A stretch of 64,000 bases of DNA from Actinomadura citrea (GTDB lineage Bacteria; Actinomycetota; Actinomycetes; Streptosporangiales; Streptosporangiaceae): positions 2,852,001 to 2,916,000 of the forward strand of contig NZ_JACCBT010000001.1 of the NCBI RefSeq assembly GCF_013409045.1, written 5' to 3'. Within the stretch, counting starts at the first letter, position 1. The number at the start of each line of letters is the position of its first letter. The position numbers and the translations under genes are program-made. Under the pieces are notes generated by a model that did not search any database, had not been told where the DNA came from, and saw nothing but the letters and a program-made list of their open reading frames with translations. Positions 17,642-26,217 of the stretch are shown piece after piece.

Positions 17642-18967
17642 ATGACTCATACCGAAATGGACGAACGCCGCTGCGATTTCAGCGTCGACCGGCGGGCCTT
17701 TCTGAGGCGAGCGAGCCTGACTGCGGCGGCCGGCGCGCTGCTGCCGCTGACCGGGGGCGCGGGCCGTGCGACGGCCTCGGCGGGCAAGACCGCTGGCACT
17801 GATCCCGACCGACTGTTCAAAGCGGGCCGGTTCAGTGCGGCCGACAGAGCCTATGCAACTCTTCTGCGTAAGGATCCCGCCAACGCGCAGGCGCTGGCGG
17901 GGCGCGGGCGCATCGCGTTGCTCTCCAACGACTTCCGGGACGCCGAGCGGTTCTTGACCCGAGCCATCGAGCTGGCTCCCGATGACACCTTCTCCATGCG
18001 TCAGCTCGCCGAGTGCTTCGTCCGGCAAAACCAGGTGGCTCGGGCCGCCCCGCTGTTGCGCGGTACCGGCGACCCGGCCGACGCCGCCTACGCCGTCCAG
18101 TACACCGGCATGGCCGGCCCGTCGTACCGGATGGAGGGTGCGAACAAGACCCGGCTGCCATTCGTCTGCGTCGATCCCCTGCCCAGCGTGCGAGCCTCGA
18201 TCAACGGGGGCCAGGCCAAGAGCTTCCTCATCGACACCGGCGCGACGCTCGCCCTGCACTCGACGACTGCGCAGGAGGTGGGCCTGCGGGCATTGGCCAC
18301 CAGCACGACCCATCCCGCCGGCCAGACCCTGACCACCTATCACGGCGCCATGGACGCGTTCCGGCTGGGCGGCATCGGGATGCGCAACGTTCCCGTGGTC
18401 TGGTACGACCTGAGGATGCCGGACCTGCCGGACGGCTCCAAGCCCGCCGGAGTGATCGGCACGGAGTTGCTGTCGCACTTCATCGCCACCATGGACTACG
18501 CCGCGCAGGAATTGGTCCTGCGCCGCAAGACCCCCGCCCAGGTGCGGGAACTGTGGCGCGAGACCGGACGCACCGGCGCCGACCGCCTGCCGCTGTGGAT
18601 CGCGGCCGACCACGTGCCCTGCTCGCTGGGCGGCGTCAACGACCTCGGGCCCCGGGTGGCCTCCCTCGACACCGGAGGGATGGGCCTCGGAATCATGATG
18701 ACCGAGGACAACGCCAAGAAGGCGGGGGTGGCGATCGACTACGACCACCCGAGCGACCAGGGGCCGATGAAGGCCTACCCGATCGCTCCGGACAGGATCA
18801 GCCTCGGCAGGGCGGTCGGCGGCAAGATCCCCGGAGTCGCCGGGCCCTGGCCGTGGCTCAGCATGTTCGGCTTCGACACGATCGGCAATTTCACCCACGA
18901 GTTCTTCAAGCGCCGCGCGATCACCTTCGACTACGCGAGCATGCACCTCTACATCACCACCCGCTAG
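17642..18967 (+). CDS. Tat-exported TPR protein with two-lobed retropepsin-like aspartic protease domain
   Basis: 441 residues from ATG 17642; an in-frame ATG at 17585 is an alternative and neither has a clear ribosome site. A twin-arginine signal (DRRAFLRRASLTAAAGALLPL) predicts Tat export. Residues about 55-150 form TPR-like helical repeats (LFKAGRFSAADRAYATLLRKDP). The rest looks like an aspartic protease with two D-T-G motifs: SFLIDTGATLALHS (D198) and ASLDTGGMGLG (D343), consistent with two retropepsin-like lobes in one chain. It stands alone between an integrase relic and a transposase scrap. Proteolytic activity is inferred, not proven. Confidence 0.72.
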   Translation: MTHTEMDERRCDFSVDRRAFLRRASLTAAAGALLPLTGGAGRATASAGKTAGTDPDRLFKAGRFSAADRAYATLLRKDPANAQALAGRGRIALLSNDFRDAERFLTRAIELAPDDTFSMRQLAECFVRQNQVARAAPLLRGTGDPADAAYAVQYTGMAGPSYRMEGANKTRLPFVCVDPLPSVRASINGGQAKSFLIDTGATLALHSTTAQEVGLRALATSTTHPAGQTLTTYHGAMDAFRLGGIGMRNVPVVWYDLRMPDLPDGSKPAGVIGTELLSHFIATMDYAAQELVLRRKTPAQVRELWRETGRTGADRLPLWIAADHVPCSLGGVNDLGPRVASLDTGGMGLGIMMTEDNAKKAGVAIDYDHPSDQGPMKAYPIAPDRISLGRAVGGKIPGVAGPWPWLSMFGFDTIGNFTHEFFKRRAITFDYASMHLYITTR

Positions 18968-19019
18968 TGCGCTGACCGCACACTTTCGCCGGGTTTGATC
19001 CTGCGGCCTCGGGTCGGGG

Positions 19020-19182
19020 GCGTCCCCGGCGTTGAGCGGCCAGCACGTCGGGGTGGCGGGCGTTGGCGTTGCGCCAGCGCAGGTATTGCTGGGAACGGCG
19101 GGCCAGGACGGTGTGGTCGGGGTGGTCGGAGTTGCCGATCACGACAGGCCGCCATTCCACTTCGGATTCGGTGGTGGCGTGG
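19020..19182 (-). pseudogene. Probable transposase C-terminal remnant
   Basis: The minus-strand frame reads DHPDHTVLARRSQQYLRWRNANARHPDVLAAQRR, a phrase that resembles transposase C termini of actinobacterial insertion sequences as I recall them. There is no start, no DDE core and no inverted repeats; the frame then runs into non-homologous residues. Interpreted as an insertion-sequence scrap. The family is not assigned. Confidence 0.35.
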
Positions 19183-20073
19183 TCAGCGTAGGGAGGCGGC
19201 GAGGGGCAGGATGTCGGCCGTGTCGCCGCGGGGGCTGATCAGCAGGTCTGTGACGCCGGCGTCGGCGAAGCGGCGCAGGGCGCGGGTGACCGTTTTCTCG
19301 TCGCCTGCTATGACCGTCTCGTGGACGCCGGACAGACCCTGGCGGTCGAGGACGGCGCGGTAGGCGGGGAAGTCTGACGCTGCGCCGAACTGAGCGGCCA
19401 GGTCGCGGCGGACGCTGTCCGGGTCGTCGGTGAGGGCCACTATTGCGCCTGCCAGCACGCGCGGTGCGGGGCGTCCCGCGGCCTCGGCGGCCTTGGTGAT
19501 GGACGGGACGATGTGGTCGGCCATCGCGTCGGCGCCCACCCAGGTCGTCACTGTTCCGTCGGCCAGTTCGCCCGCGATCCGCAGCATGGCCGGGCCCAAC
19601 GCCGACACCAGAACCGGCGGCGGGGTCGCGCCTGGCGCGTCGATTGATCCCACCGTGGTCAGTGTCTCGCCGTGGTAGTCGACGCTTTCGCCGCGCAGCA
19701 GGGGGCGCAGGGCCGACAGGTACTCGCGGACGTGCCGCGCCGGGCGTTCGTAGGAGATGCCGTGCGCGCCTTCGATGACCTGCGGGTGGCTCGGGCCGAT
19801 GCCGAGGGTGAAGCGGCCGCCCGTCATGGCCTGAGCGGTGAGCGCCTGGCTCGCCAGTGCGAGGGGGTGGCGCGGGTAGGTCGGGACGATGGCGGTGCCC
19901 ACCTCGATGCCGGGGACCTCGCGTCCGGCGACCGCGGCGGTCAGGAGGGCGTCCCAGGAACCCGCGTGCCCGAAGAAGGCGCTGTCGAGACCGGCGTCCC
20001 TCGCTTGGCGGACCTGCGTGACGATGTCGTCCAGGGGGGCCATTCCGGCGATGGTGAACAGTCCGATGCGCAT
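19183..20073 (-). CDS. LLM-class F420-dependent oxidoreductase
   Basis: 296-residue bacterial-luciferase-like TIM barrel. Visible family features are the opening MRIGLFTIAGMAPLDDIV, GTAIVPTYPRHPLALASQALTAQ, GRFTLGIGPSHPQVIEG, and the phosphate-binding end of the barrel around GAIVALTDD. The actinobacterial subgroup uses F420 rather than FMN; that cofactor choice is inferred from family membership. Start ATG 20073 has GGAG at 6-nt spacing; an in-frame ATG four codons upstream is weaker. Divergent from a TetR gene with a 89-nt shared promoter region, so regulation by that TetR is likely. Confidence 0.88.
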   Translation of the reverse strand: MRIGLFTIAGMAPLDDIVTQVRQARDAGLDSAFFGHAGSWDALLTAAVAGREVPGIEVGTAIVPTYPRHPLALASQALTAQAMTGGRFTLGIGPSHPQVIEGAHGISYERPARHVREYLSALRPLLRGESVDYHGETLTTVGSIDAPGATPPPVLVSALGPAMLRIAGELADGTVTTWVGADAMADHIVPSITKAAEAAGRPAPRVLAGAIVALTDDPDSVRRDLAAQFGAASDFPAYRAVLDRQGLSGVHETVIAGDEKTVTRALRRFADAGVTDLLISPRGDTADILPLAASLR

Positions 20074-20162
20074 GAGCCGCTCCAAAGGTGAATCGGATCT
20101 TCCGGTTCTGGTTGTGCAGGATAACCTGAATCTCCTGTTCCGGTTACCTCGGGAGGAGGACT

Positions 20163-20699
20163 GTGCGGGCCGACGCGAAGCGCAACCGCGAGCGGATCGT
20201 TTCCTGTGCCCTCGGGCTGTTCGTCGAGCGGGGGCCGGGCGTCAGCATGGAGGAGATCGCGCGGGCGGCGGACCTCGGCGTGGGCACCCTCTACCGGCAC
20301 TTTCCGGACCGGCGAGCTCTCGTCGAGGAGATCGCGACCAGTTCGCTCCGGTGTCTCGGAGTGGAGATACGGAAGCTTCGCGAGCAGGAGGTTCCGCGCT
20401 GGGAGGTGCTGACCCGGGTCGTCGCCTTCTGTGCCGGTCAGCCGTTCGCGCTCATCAAGGCCGTCGCGGATGGCGATTCGATGCCGCAGGAGCGGCTCGC
20501 CTTGCAGAACGAGGTCGACGGCCTCCTGCGGGAGCTGATGCAGGATGTGCAGGGGGAGGGCTCGATGCGCGACGACATCAGCCCGGTGGAGGCCGTCGAG
20601 ATCCTCAGTACCGCCGTCTGCCGCCCCGGAGCCCGGGAAGACGACGCCGTCACGCGCGTCATGCTGGACGGCCTCAGAGCGAAGGCGTCGGGCCGGTGA
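20163..20699 (+). CDS. TetR-family transcriptional regulator
   Basis: 178 residues. The N-terminal helix-turn-helix is canonical (MEEIARAADLGVGTLYRHFPDRRALVEEI) and the ligand-binding half is short and divergent. GTG 20163 follows GGGAGGAGG. It is divergent from the F420-type oxidoreductase. Within the shared region TTCCGGTT occurs twice (20101-20108 and 20139-20146), a weak candidate for operator half-sites. Likely represses the oxidoreductase gene and itself; the ligand is unknown. Confidence 0.88.
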   Translation: MRADAKRNRERIVSCALGLFVERGPGVSMEEIARAADLGVGTLYRHFPDRRALVEEIATSSLRCLGVEIRKLREQEVPRWEVLTRVVAFCAGQPFALIKAVADGDSMPQERLALQNEVDGLLRELMQDVQGEGSMRDDISPVEAVEILSTAVCRPGAREDDAVTRVMLDGLRAKASGR

Positions 20700-20712
20700 G
20701 GGCGGCCGCAGG

Positions 20713-21762
20713 TCAGCGTGCCCGGGGGATGTAGGCCAGGCCGTGCGCGCCGGGTTCGCCTCGCTTGACGATGTCGAGCCGGCTGAGCCGCTGCATCGAC
20801 TCCAGGTCGATGATGTCGACCGTTGAGGAGGTGACGCAGGCGACGTATCCGAGCGCGCCGTCCGGTGAGGAGGTGATCGTGAGCGGGAACCGGCCGACCT
20901 CCGCCTGCCCGAGCCGGTCGCCGGAGACGGCCGAGAACACCGTCAGCCGACCGGGGGACTGGCGGCCCAGCTTGCTCCCGGGGTCGGTGGCCATCCGCAG
21001 CTCCCCGGCCAGCACCTTGCCGGTCGACGTGACGTGGACGGGGAACACGACGTCGTCGACCGGCAGCACATCGGTCACCGCGGCGGCCGCGGCGTCGATG
21101 ACGCGGATCCCGGGGGAGGGCGGCTCGGCGCCCGCGGCGAACGATCCGTAGGGCGCGGCGACGAACACCCGCGTCCCGTCCGGCGACACGGCCAGCCCTT
21201 CGCTGCCGGGGACCTCGACCTTGGCGGTGAGCGTCCCCTTCTCCAGGTCGACGACCGATACGAACGGCGCCTCCTTGTTGCTGGCGTAGCCCGCGGCCCC
21301 GTCCGGGCTGATGACGAACCAGTGCGGCCCCGGCGCGTCGGTGTCGATCCGCCCGATCGGACGTCGCGTGCCGGCGTCGACGACCACCACGCCGCCGGGC
21401 CTTTCGGCGGATCCTTCGACGCTCACGTACAGCAGGCCGCGCTCGGCGTCCAGCGCGAGGCCGTGCGGCCCGTGCTCCGGCGCCAGGTCGACGACCTCGA
21501 CGACCCGGCGCGTGTCGGGGTCGATGACGGTGAGCTCGCTGCGCCTGCCGGAGTTCGCGTGGTAGTAGCCCGAGTGATAGGTGCTGGCGCACCACAGGAG
21601 CCGCCGCCGGGCGTCGAAGCAGAGCTCGTGAGGTTCGGCGAGGACGTCCACACCGCCGATGTAGGTGTCGTTGGCGGCGTCGAAGAAGGAGACGGTGGCG
21701 CTGCTCTGGCTCACCACCGCCAGCAGGTCGCTCTCCCTGCCTGCGCGGACGGACTGCGTCAT
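20713..21762 (-). CDS. YncE-type beta-propeller protein
   Basis: 349 residues made of repeated about 45-residue blades (SPDGTRVFVAAPYG, SPDGALGYVACVTSSTVDIIDLE), typical of seven-bladed YncE/lactonase-like propellers. No signal peptide is visible at ATG 21762, so it is probably cytoplasmic, unlike many relatives. Possible roles are ligand binding or lactonase-like hydrolysis; no catalytic set can be named. It is divergent from a LysR regulator with a 117-nt shared intergenic region, which suggests control by that regulator. Confidence 0.8.
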   Translation of the reverse strand: MTQSVRAGRESDLLAVVSQSSATVSFFDAANDTYIGGVDVLAEPHELCFDARRRLLWCASTYHSGYYHANSGRRSELTVIDPDTRRVVEVVDLAPEHGPHGLALDAERGLLYVSVEGSAERPGGVVVVDAGTRRPIGRIDTDAPGPHWFVISPDGAAGYASNKEAPFVSVVDLEKGTLTAKVEVPGSEGLAVSPDGTRVFVAAPYGSFAAGAEPPSPGIRVIDAAAAAVTDVLPVDDVVFPVHVTSTGKVLAGELRMATDPGSKLGRQSPGRLTVFSAVSGDRLGQAEVGRFPLTITSSPDGALGYVACVTSSTVDIIDLESMQRLSRLDIVKRGEPGAHGLAYIPRAR

Positions 21763-21879
21763 GGTCACTCCAGTGTTCGTAACGTGCGGATGCTTGGAGT
21801 CTGACCACCGCAGACATGTCGCACAATGCAAAGATAAGCAAGGGATAGTTTCACCTAATGCAATTCGATCAGGGGTGTC

Positions 21880-22806
21880 ATGGACCTCAACCTGCTGAAG
21901 ACCCTGGACGCCCTCCTTCAGGAGAACAGCGTCACCCGTGCCGCCGAGCGGCTCGGCACCTCCCCGGCCGCGGTCAGCCGTGCCCTTGGACGGCTGCGCC
22001 GCACCGTCGGTGATCCGCTGCTGGTCCGCGCCGGCCAGCAGATGGTCCCCACCCCCCGCGCGGTGCGCCTGCGGGAGGAAGTCCGCTCGCTCCTCGAACA
22101 CGCCGAAGCCGTTCTCGCCCCGGCGCCCGGCCCCGGCCTCCCCGACCTGGACCGGACGTTCACCGCCCAGGTGAGCGACCTCCTGCTGGCCAATCTGGCC
22201 GCCCCGCTGACCGAGCGCGTCCGCGCCCAGGCGCCCCGAGCCGTACTGGCCTTCCTCTCGGAGTCGATCGAGGGGACCCCCGCTCTGCGGCAGGGCGCGG
22301 TCGACCTCGAACTCGGCGTCCTGAACCACCTGGACCCCGAAACCTGCACCGAGGCCCTGACGTCCGTCCCCCTGGTCGCCGTCGCCCGCGCCGACCACCC
22401 CCTGTTCGCCGGCCCCATCGACGCCCGCCGGTTCGCCGCGGCCGATCACATCGGCATCTCCCGGCAGGGCAAGCGCCACGGGCCCATCGACACCGCGCTC
22501 GCCCAGCAGGGGCTGCGCCGGCGCACCGCGGCCGTCGTCCCCAGCCATACCGCCGCCCTGATGATGGCCCGCACCGGTGACCTGGTCTGCCTCACCCTCG
22601 ATGGATGGCTCCCCGACGCCCTCGCCGCCCTTGGACTGCGCACCTTCCCGATCCCTGTCGCGACACCGCCCATCGACATCGGCATGGCCTGGCACCCGCG
22701 CCATTCATCCGATCGCGGCCATCGGTGGTTCCGCGACCAGGTCCGCGCCACCGTCCGCCACCACACCCCTTCTCCGCCCACTGGGACGTCGCCTCGTTCG
22801 GGATGA
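21880..22806 (+). CDS. LysR-family transcriptional regulator
   Basis: 308 residues with the classic N-terminal winged helix-turn-helix (DLNLLKTLDALLQENSVTRAAERLGTSPAAVSRALGRLR) and a periplasmic-binding-like effector domain. The segment PLVAVARADHPLFAG is typical of the effector domain. It is divergent from the beta-propeller gene, its probable target. The upstream stretch is relatively AT-rich (ATAAGCAAGGGATAGTTTCAC), fitting an operator/promoter. The C-terminal tail is Pro/Ser/Thr-rich. The effector is unknown. Confidence 0.9.
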   Translation: MDLNLLKTLDALLQENSVTRAAERLGTSPAAVSRALGRLRRTVGDPLLVRAGQQMVPTPRAVRLREEVRSLLEHAEAVLAPAPGPGLPDLDRTFTAQVSDLLLANLAAPLTERVRAQAPRAVLAFLSESIEGTPALRQGAVDLELGVLNHLDPETCTEALTSVPLVAVARADHPLFAGPIDARRFAAADHIGISRQGKRHGPIDTALAQQGLRRRTAAVVPSHTAALMMARTGDLVCLTLDGWLPDALAALGLRTFPIPVATPPIDIGMAWHPRHSSDRGHRWFRDQVRATVRHHTPSPPTGTSPRSG

Positions 22807-22865
22807 GGCCGGGAGGCTCGCCACGTCGATGGTCGAAGCGCTGACGCCTCTCTCGAACGGCGGTT

Positions 22866-22899
22866 GAGCGCCCCGGCCTGTGGGTGGGCCGGGGTGCTC
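22866..22899. terminator. Hairpin terminator after the LysR gene
   Basis: Near-perfect 13-bp inverted repeat GAGCGCCCCGGCC / GGCCGGGGTGCTC with one G-T pair and an 8-nt loop, 60 nt after the LysR stop and before the Mrp operon promoter region. The remaining 22900-23008 should hold the mnhA promoter; I see no clear motif in it. Confidence 0.65.
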
Positions 22900-23008
22900 T
22901 CGTATGGCGGGTGGATCTTGGTGGTTCCGTGCGGGCGGGTGGTCGTTTCGGGGGTCATGATCGGGTAGGTGGGAGGCGACGTGCCTTGCGGAGGGGGGCT
23001 GCGGCGCC

Positions 23009-25804
23009 ATGCTCGCGCTGGTTCTCGCTTATGTCGTCGTCGCGGTCGCGGTGCCCTTCGCGCTCGGGCGGCGTCGGCGTGTGATGGCGTGCGTCGCGGC
23101 GGTGCTGCCGGCGGGGACGGCCGGGTGGGCCGCGGCGCAGGTGGGGCGGGGTGCGCTCACGGCGAGGCTGGACTGGGCGCCGGATCTGGGGCTGGTGTTC
23201 GACTTCCGGCTGGACGCGTTGTCCATCGTGATGCTGCTGCTGATCGGCGGGGTGGGGGCCGTCGTCCTGTGCTATGCGGGCTGGTACTTCGAGCATCCCG
23301 AGAGGCTGATGATAGGGACGCTGGTCGCGTTCGCGGGGGCGATGACGGGGCTGGTGCTGGCCGACGACCTGCTCGTCCTGTACGTGTTCTGGGAGCTGAC
23401 CACGCTCAGTTCGTTCGTGCTCATCGGCGCGACCCGGCCGGAGCGGGCGGAGGACCGGCGGGCGGCGGCGCAGGCGCTGCTGACGACCACCGCGTTCGGG
23501 CTGGTCATGCTCGCCGGGTTCGTGCTGCTCGGGCAGTCCGCCGGGACGTACCGGATCTCGGCGATGGTGGCCGACCCGCCGGGTGGCGGGATGGCGACGG
23601 CCGGGGTGGTGCTGGTGCTGCTCGGGGCGTTCGCCAAGTCGGCGCAGGTGCCGCTGCACGCATGGCTTCCCGCCGCGATGGTGGCGCCCACTCCGGTCAG
23701 CGCCTACCTGCACGCCGCGGCCATGGTGAAGGCCGGGGTCTACCTGGTGGCGCGGCTGGCGCCCGCGTTCGGCGACGTCGGAGTGTGGCGCCCGCTGGTG
23801 GTGGGGGTCGGGCTGCTGAGCCTGCTGACGGGTGGGGTCCTGGCGCTGCGGCAGCATGATCTGAAACGGCTGCTCGCGTACGGGACGGTGAGCCAGCTGG
23901 GTCTGCTGATGGTCCTGCTGGGGGACGGGACGCGGACGGCGGCGCTGGCGGGCACCGCGTTGCTGCTGGCCCATGGCCTGTTCAAGGCGCCGCTGTTCCT
24001 GACGGTCGGGACGGTGGAGCACGAGACGGGGACGCGCCGTGCCGACCGGCTCTCGGGGGCCTGGCGGCGGCTGCCGGTGCTGGCGGTCGCGGCGACGGCG
24101 GCCACGGCGTCGATGATCGGTCTGCCGCCGTTCCTGGGGTTCGCCGCGAAAGAGGCCGCCATTGAGGCCTTCGCTCATGGTGGGCTGGATATCGCGGTCC
24201 TTGTCGGGGTCGTGGCGGGCTCTGCGCTGACCGTGGCCTACGGTGTGCGGTTCCTGTTCGGTGCGTTCGGTGGTCAGGCGGATGTCACGCCCGGGGGACA
24301 TTGGGGTTTGGTGGGGCCGGTCGTTGTCCTCGCTGTCGCCGGATTCGCCTTGGGCGTCGTACCCGGTGTGATGCAGAAGCTCGCCGGGCCGTATGCGGAC
24401 ACGCTGCCGGGGGACGGCGAATACAAGCTCGCCCTGTGGCATGGGCTCGGACCGGCGCTGTGGCTTTCCGTGGTCGCGCTCGTGACGGGTGTCGTGGTGT
24501 TCGCCTTGTTCGGACGGACGTTCCCCGTCAGGCGGGCGCGGTGGCGGATCCTCGACGCGCAGCGCGGCTACGACCGGACGGTCGAGGGGATCCTCGCCGG
24601 GGCGCACGGGGTGACCAGGGGTGTGCAGATCGGTTCGCTGCCCGTCTACCTCGGTGTGATCGGGGCGATGGCGCTGGTGGTGCCCGGCTCGGCGCTGGTG
24701 GCGGCTCTGGTTCGGGGGACGGGCCCGGCCTTTCCGGTGGGCCGGCTGCGGGCGTGGGACGACCCGGCGCAGGTCGTTCTCGCCGTGGTCGTGATCGGCT
24801 GCGCGCTCGCGGCGCTGCGGGCCCGCCGCAGGCTGACGGCCGCGCTGCTGCTCGCCGGGACGGGCTACGGGGTCGGCGGGCTGTTCGTGGTGCAGGGCGG
24901 CCCCGATCTCGCGCTGACGCTCTTCGTCGTGGAGACGCTGTCGCTGATCATGCTGGTGCTGGTGCTGCGGCGGCTTCCGGCCCGTTACCCGCCGAGGCGC
25001 CGCAAGGGGCCGGCCAGGGCGGTCGCCGGGGCGATCAGCGTGTGCCTGGGCGGGTTCGTCGCGTTGTTCCTGATGGTGGCGGCGCTGAGCCGCAACACCC
25101 GCCCGGTCGGGACCGGATACACGCGGCTCGCGGACGAGGAGGGGGCCAAGAACGTCGTGAACGCGATCCTCGTCGAGATGCGGGCGCTCGACACGCTCGG
25201 CGAGATCACGGTGCTGGGCGTCGCGGCGATGGGCGTCGTCGGGCTGGTGACCAGCGGGCGGCGGCTGCCGAGCGCGACCGGCGGCGGTCGCGGGCCGGAG
25301 GAGGCGGGGAGCCGCTGGCTGGCGGCGCCGGGGCGCCCGCCCCTGGGCGGATCCTCGGTGGTGCTGGAGGCCGCGGCGCGGTTCCTCGGCCCGACGATCC
25401 TGGTGTTCTCCCTTTACCTGCTCGTCGCCGGGCACGGGCACCCGGGAGGCGGGTTCGTGGGCGGGCTCGTGGCGGGCATGGCGTTCGTGCTGCGCTACCT
25501 GCCGGGCGGCCGGCGGGAACTGGCGACCGCGCTGCCGGTCCGGCCGAGCGTCCTCATCGGCGGCGGCCTCGGGCTCGCGGTCGCCACGGGCGCGGCCGGC
25601 TGGACGGCCGGCGGGTTCCCGCACGGGGAGTTCCTCCAGGGGGAGGTCTGGCACGCGTCACCGCCCGTCCTGGGCGAGGTCGAGGTGCCGACCAGCCTGT
25701 TCTTCGACATCGGGGTGTACCTGGTGGTCCTAGGGCTGGTGCTGACGATCCTCACCACGCTCGGGGCGAGCCTGGAGGACGAACCGGAAGAGGAGACGGC
25801 ATGA
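23009..25804 (+). CDS. mnhA: Mrp-type Na+/H+ antiporter subunit A with fused MnhB domain
   Basis: 931-residue membrane protein, the largest subunit of the multi-subunit Mrp Na+(K+)/H+ antiporter. The N-terminal two thirds is a proton-pumping NADH-quinone-oxidoreductase-like domain (DLLVLYVFWELTTLSSFVLIG; PTPVSAYLHAAAMVKAGVYL; HDLKRLLAYGTVSQLG). Then come the DUF4040-like segment and a C-terminal MnhB-like domain (RFLGPTILVFSLYLLVAGHGHPGGGFVGGL), so A and B are one polypeptide, as is usual in many actinobacteria. It overlaps mnhC by 4 nt. First gene of the operon. Confidence 0.95.
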   Translation: MLALVLAYVVVAVAVPFALGRRRRVMACVAAVLPAGTAGWAAAQVGRGALTARLDWAPDLGLVFDFRLDALSIVMLLLIGGVGAVVLCYAGWYFEHPERLMIGTLVAFAGAMTGLVLADDLLVLYVFWELTTLSSFVLIGATRPERAEDRRAAAQALLTTTAFGLVMLAGFVLLGQSAGTYRISAMVADPPGGGMATAGVVLVLLGAFAKSAQVPLHAWLPAAMVAPTPVSAYLHAAAMVKAGVYLVARLAPAFGDVGVWRPLVVGVGLLSLLTGGVLALRQHDLKRLLAYGTVSQLGLLMVLLGDGTRTAALAGTALLLAHGLFKAPLFLTVGTVEHETGTRRADRLSGAWRRLPVLAVAATAATASMIGLPPFLGFAAKEAAIEAFAHGGLDIAVLVGVVAGSALTVAYGVRFLFGAFGGQADVTPGGHWGLVGPVVVLAVAGFALGVVPGVMQKLAGPYADTLPGDGEYKLALWHGLGPALWLSVVALVTGVVVFALFGRTFPVRRARWRILDAQRGYDRTVEGILAGAHGVTRGVQIGSLPVYLGVIGAMALVVPGSALVAALVRGTGPAFPVGRLRAWDDPAQVVLAVVVIGCALAALRARRRLTAALLLAGTGYGVGGLFVVQGGPDLALTLFVVETLSLIMLVLVLRRLPARYPPRRRKGPARAVAGAISVCLGGFVALFLMVAALSRNTRPVGTGYTRLADEEGAKNVVNAILVEMRALDTLGEITVLGVAAMGVVGLVTSGRRLPSATGGGRGPEEAGSRWLAAPGRPPLGGSSVVLEAAARFLGPTILVFSLYLLVAGHGHPGGGFVGGLVAGMAFVLRYLPGGRRELATALPVRPSVLIGGGLGLAVATGAAGWTAGGFPHGEFLQGEVWHASPPVLGEVEVPTSLFFDIGVYLVVLGLVLTILTTLGASLEDEPEEETA

Positions 25805-26217
25805 CCGGGCCCGCGCTCGTCCTCGTGCTGACCGTCGCCGTGCTGTTCGCGGCCGGGTTCGACCTGCTGATGCAGCGGTCCCTGATCCGCGTCGTGGTCG
25901 GGTTCATGCTGCTCGGGCACGGGGCCAACCTCGTCCTGCTGCTGGCGGGCGGGGCCGCGGGGGCGCCGCCGCTGCTCGGCGGAGGGTCGGAGCGGACGAT
26001 GGCCGACCCGCTGCCGCAGGCCATGGCGCTCACCGCCATCGTGATCACGTTCGGCGTCACGGCGTTCCTGCTGGCGCTGGCCTACCGGAGCCGGCGGCTG
26101 CTCGGCGAGGACGAGGTGCAGGACGACGTCGAGGACCGCCGGATCTGCGCCGAGCGCCGCCGCGAGTCCTGGGACGCCCCGCCGGAGCGGCGCGACCCGC
26201 TGGAGGAGGACGAATGA
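25801..26217 (+). CDS. mnhC: Mrp antiporter subunit C
   Basis: 138 residues, NuoK-like small membrane protein with three helices. Typical signatures are IRVVVGFMLLGHGANLVLL and DPLPQAMALTAIVITFGVTAFLLALAYR. A charged cytoplasmic tail of about 35 residues follows the last helix. ATG 25801 overlaps the mnhA stop; its own stop overlaps mnhD by 4 nt. Length slightly exceeds the family norm only because of the tail. Confidence 0.95.
   Translation: MTGPALVLVLTVAVLFAAGFDLLMQRSLIRVVVGFMLLGHGANLVLLLAGGAAGAPPLLGGGSERTMADPLPQAMALTAIVITFGVTAFLLALAYRSRRLLGEDEVQDDVEDRRICAERRRESWDAPPERRDPLEEDE

Noticed and set aside
17392..17643. 83-codon minus-strand frame beside the integrase relic
   Set aside because: It is a different frame from the integrase remnant, Arg/Pro rich, with no support; treated as chance.
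17118..22900. A complete genomic island with two att sites
   Set aside because: I looked for a second copy of the tRNA-Asn 3' end near the right side of the patch and saw none by eye; only relics are supported.
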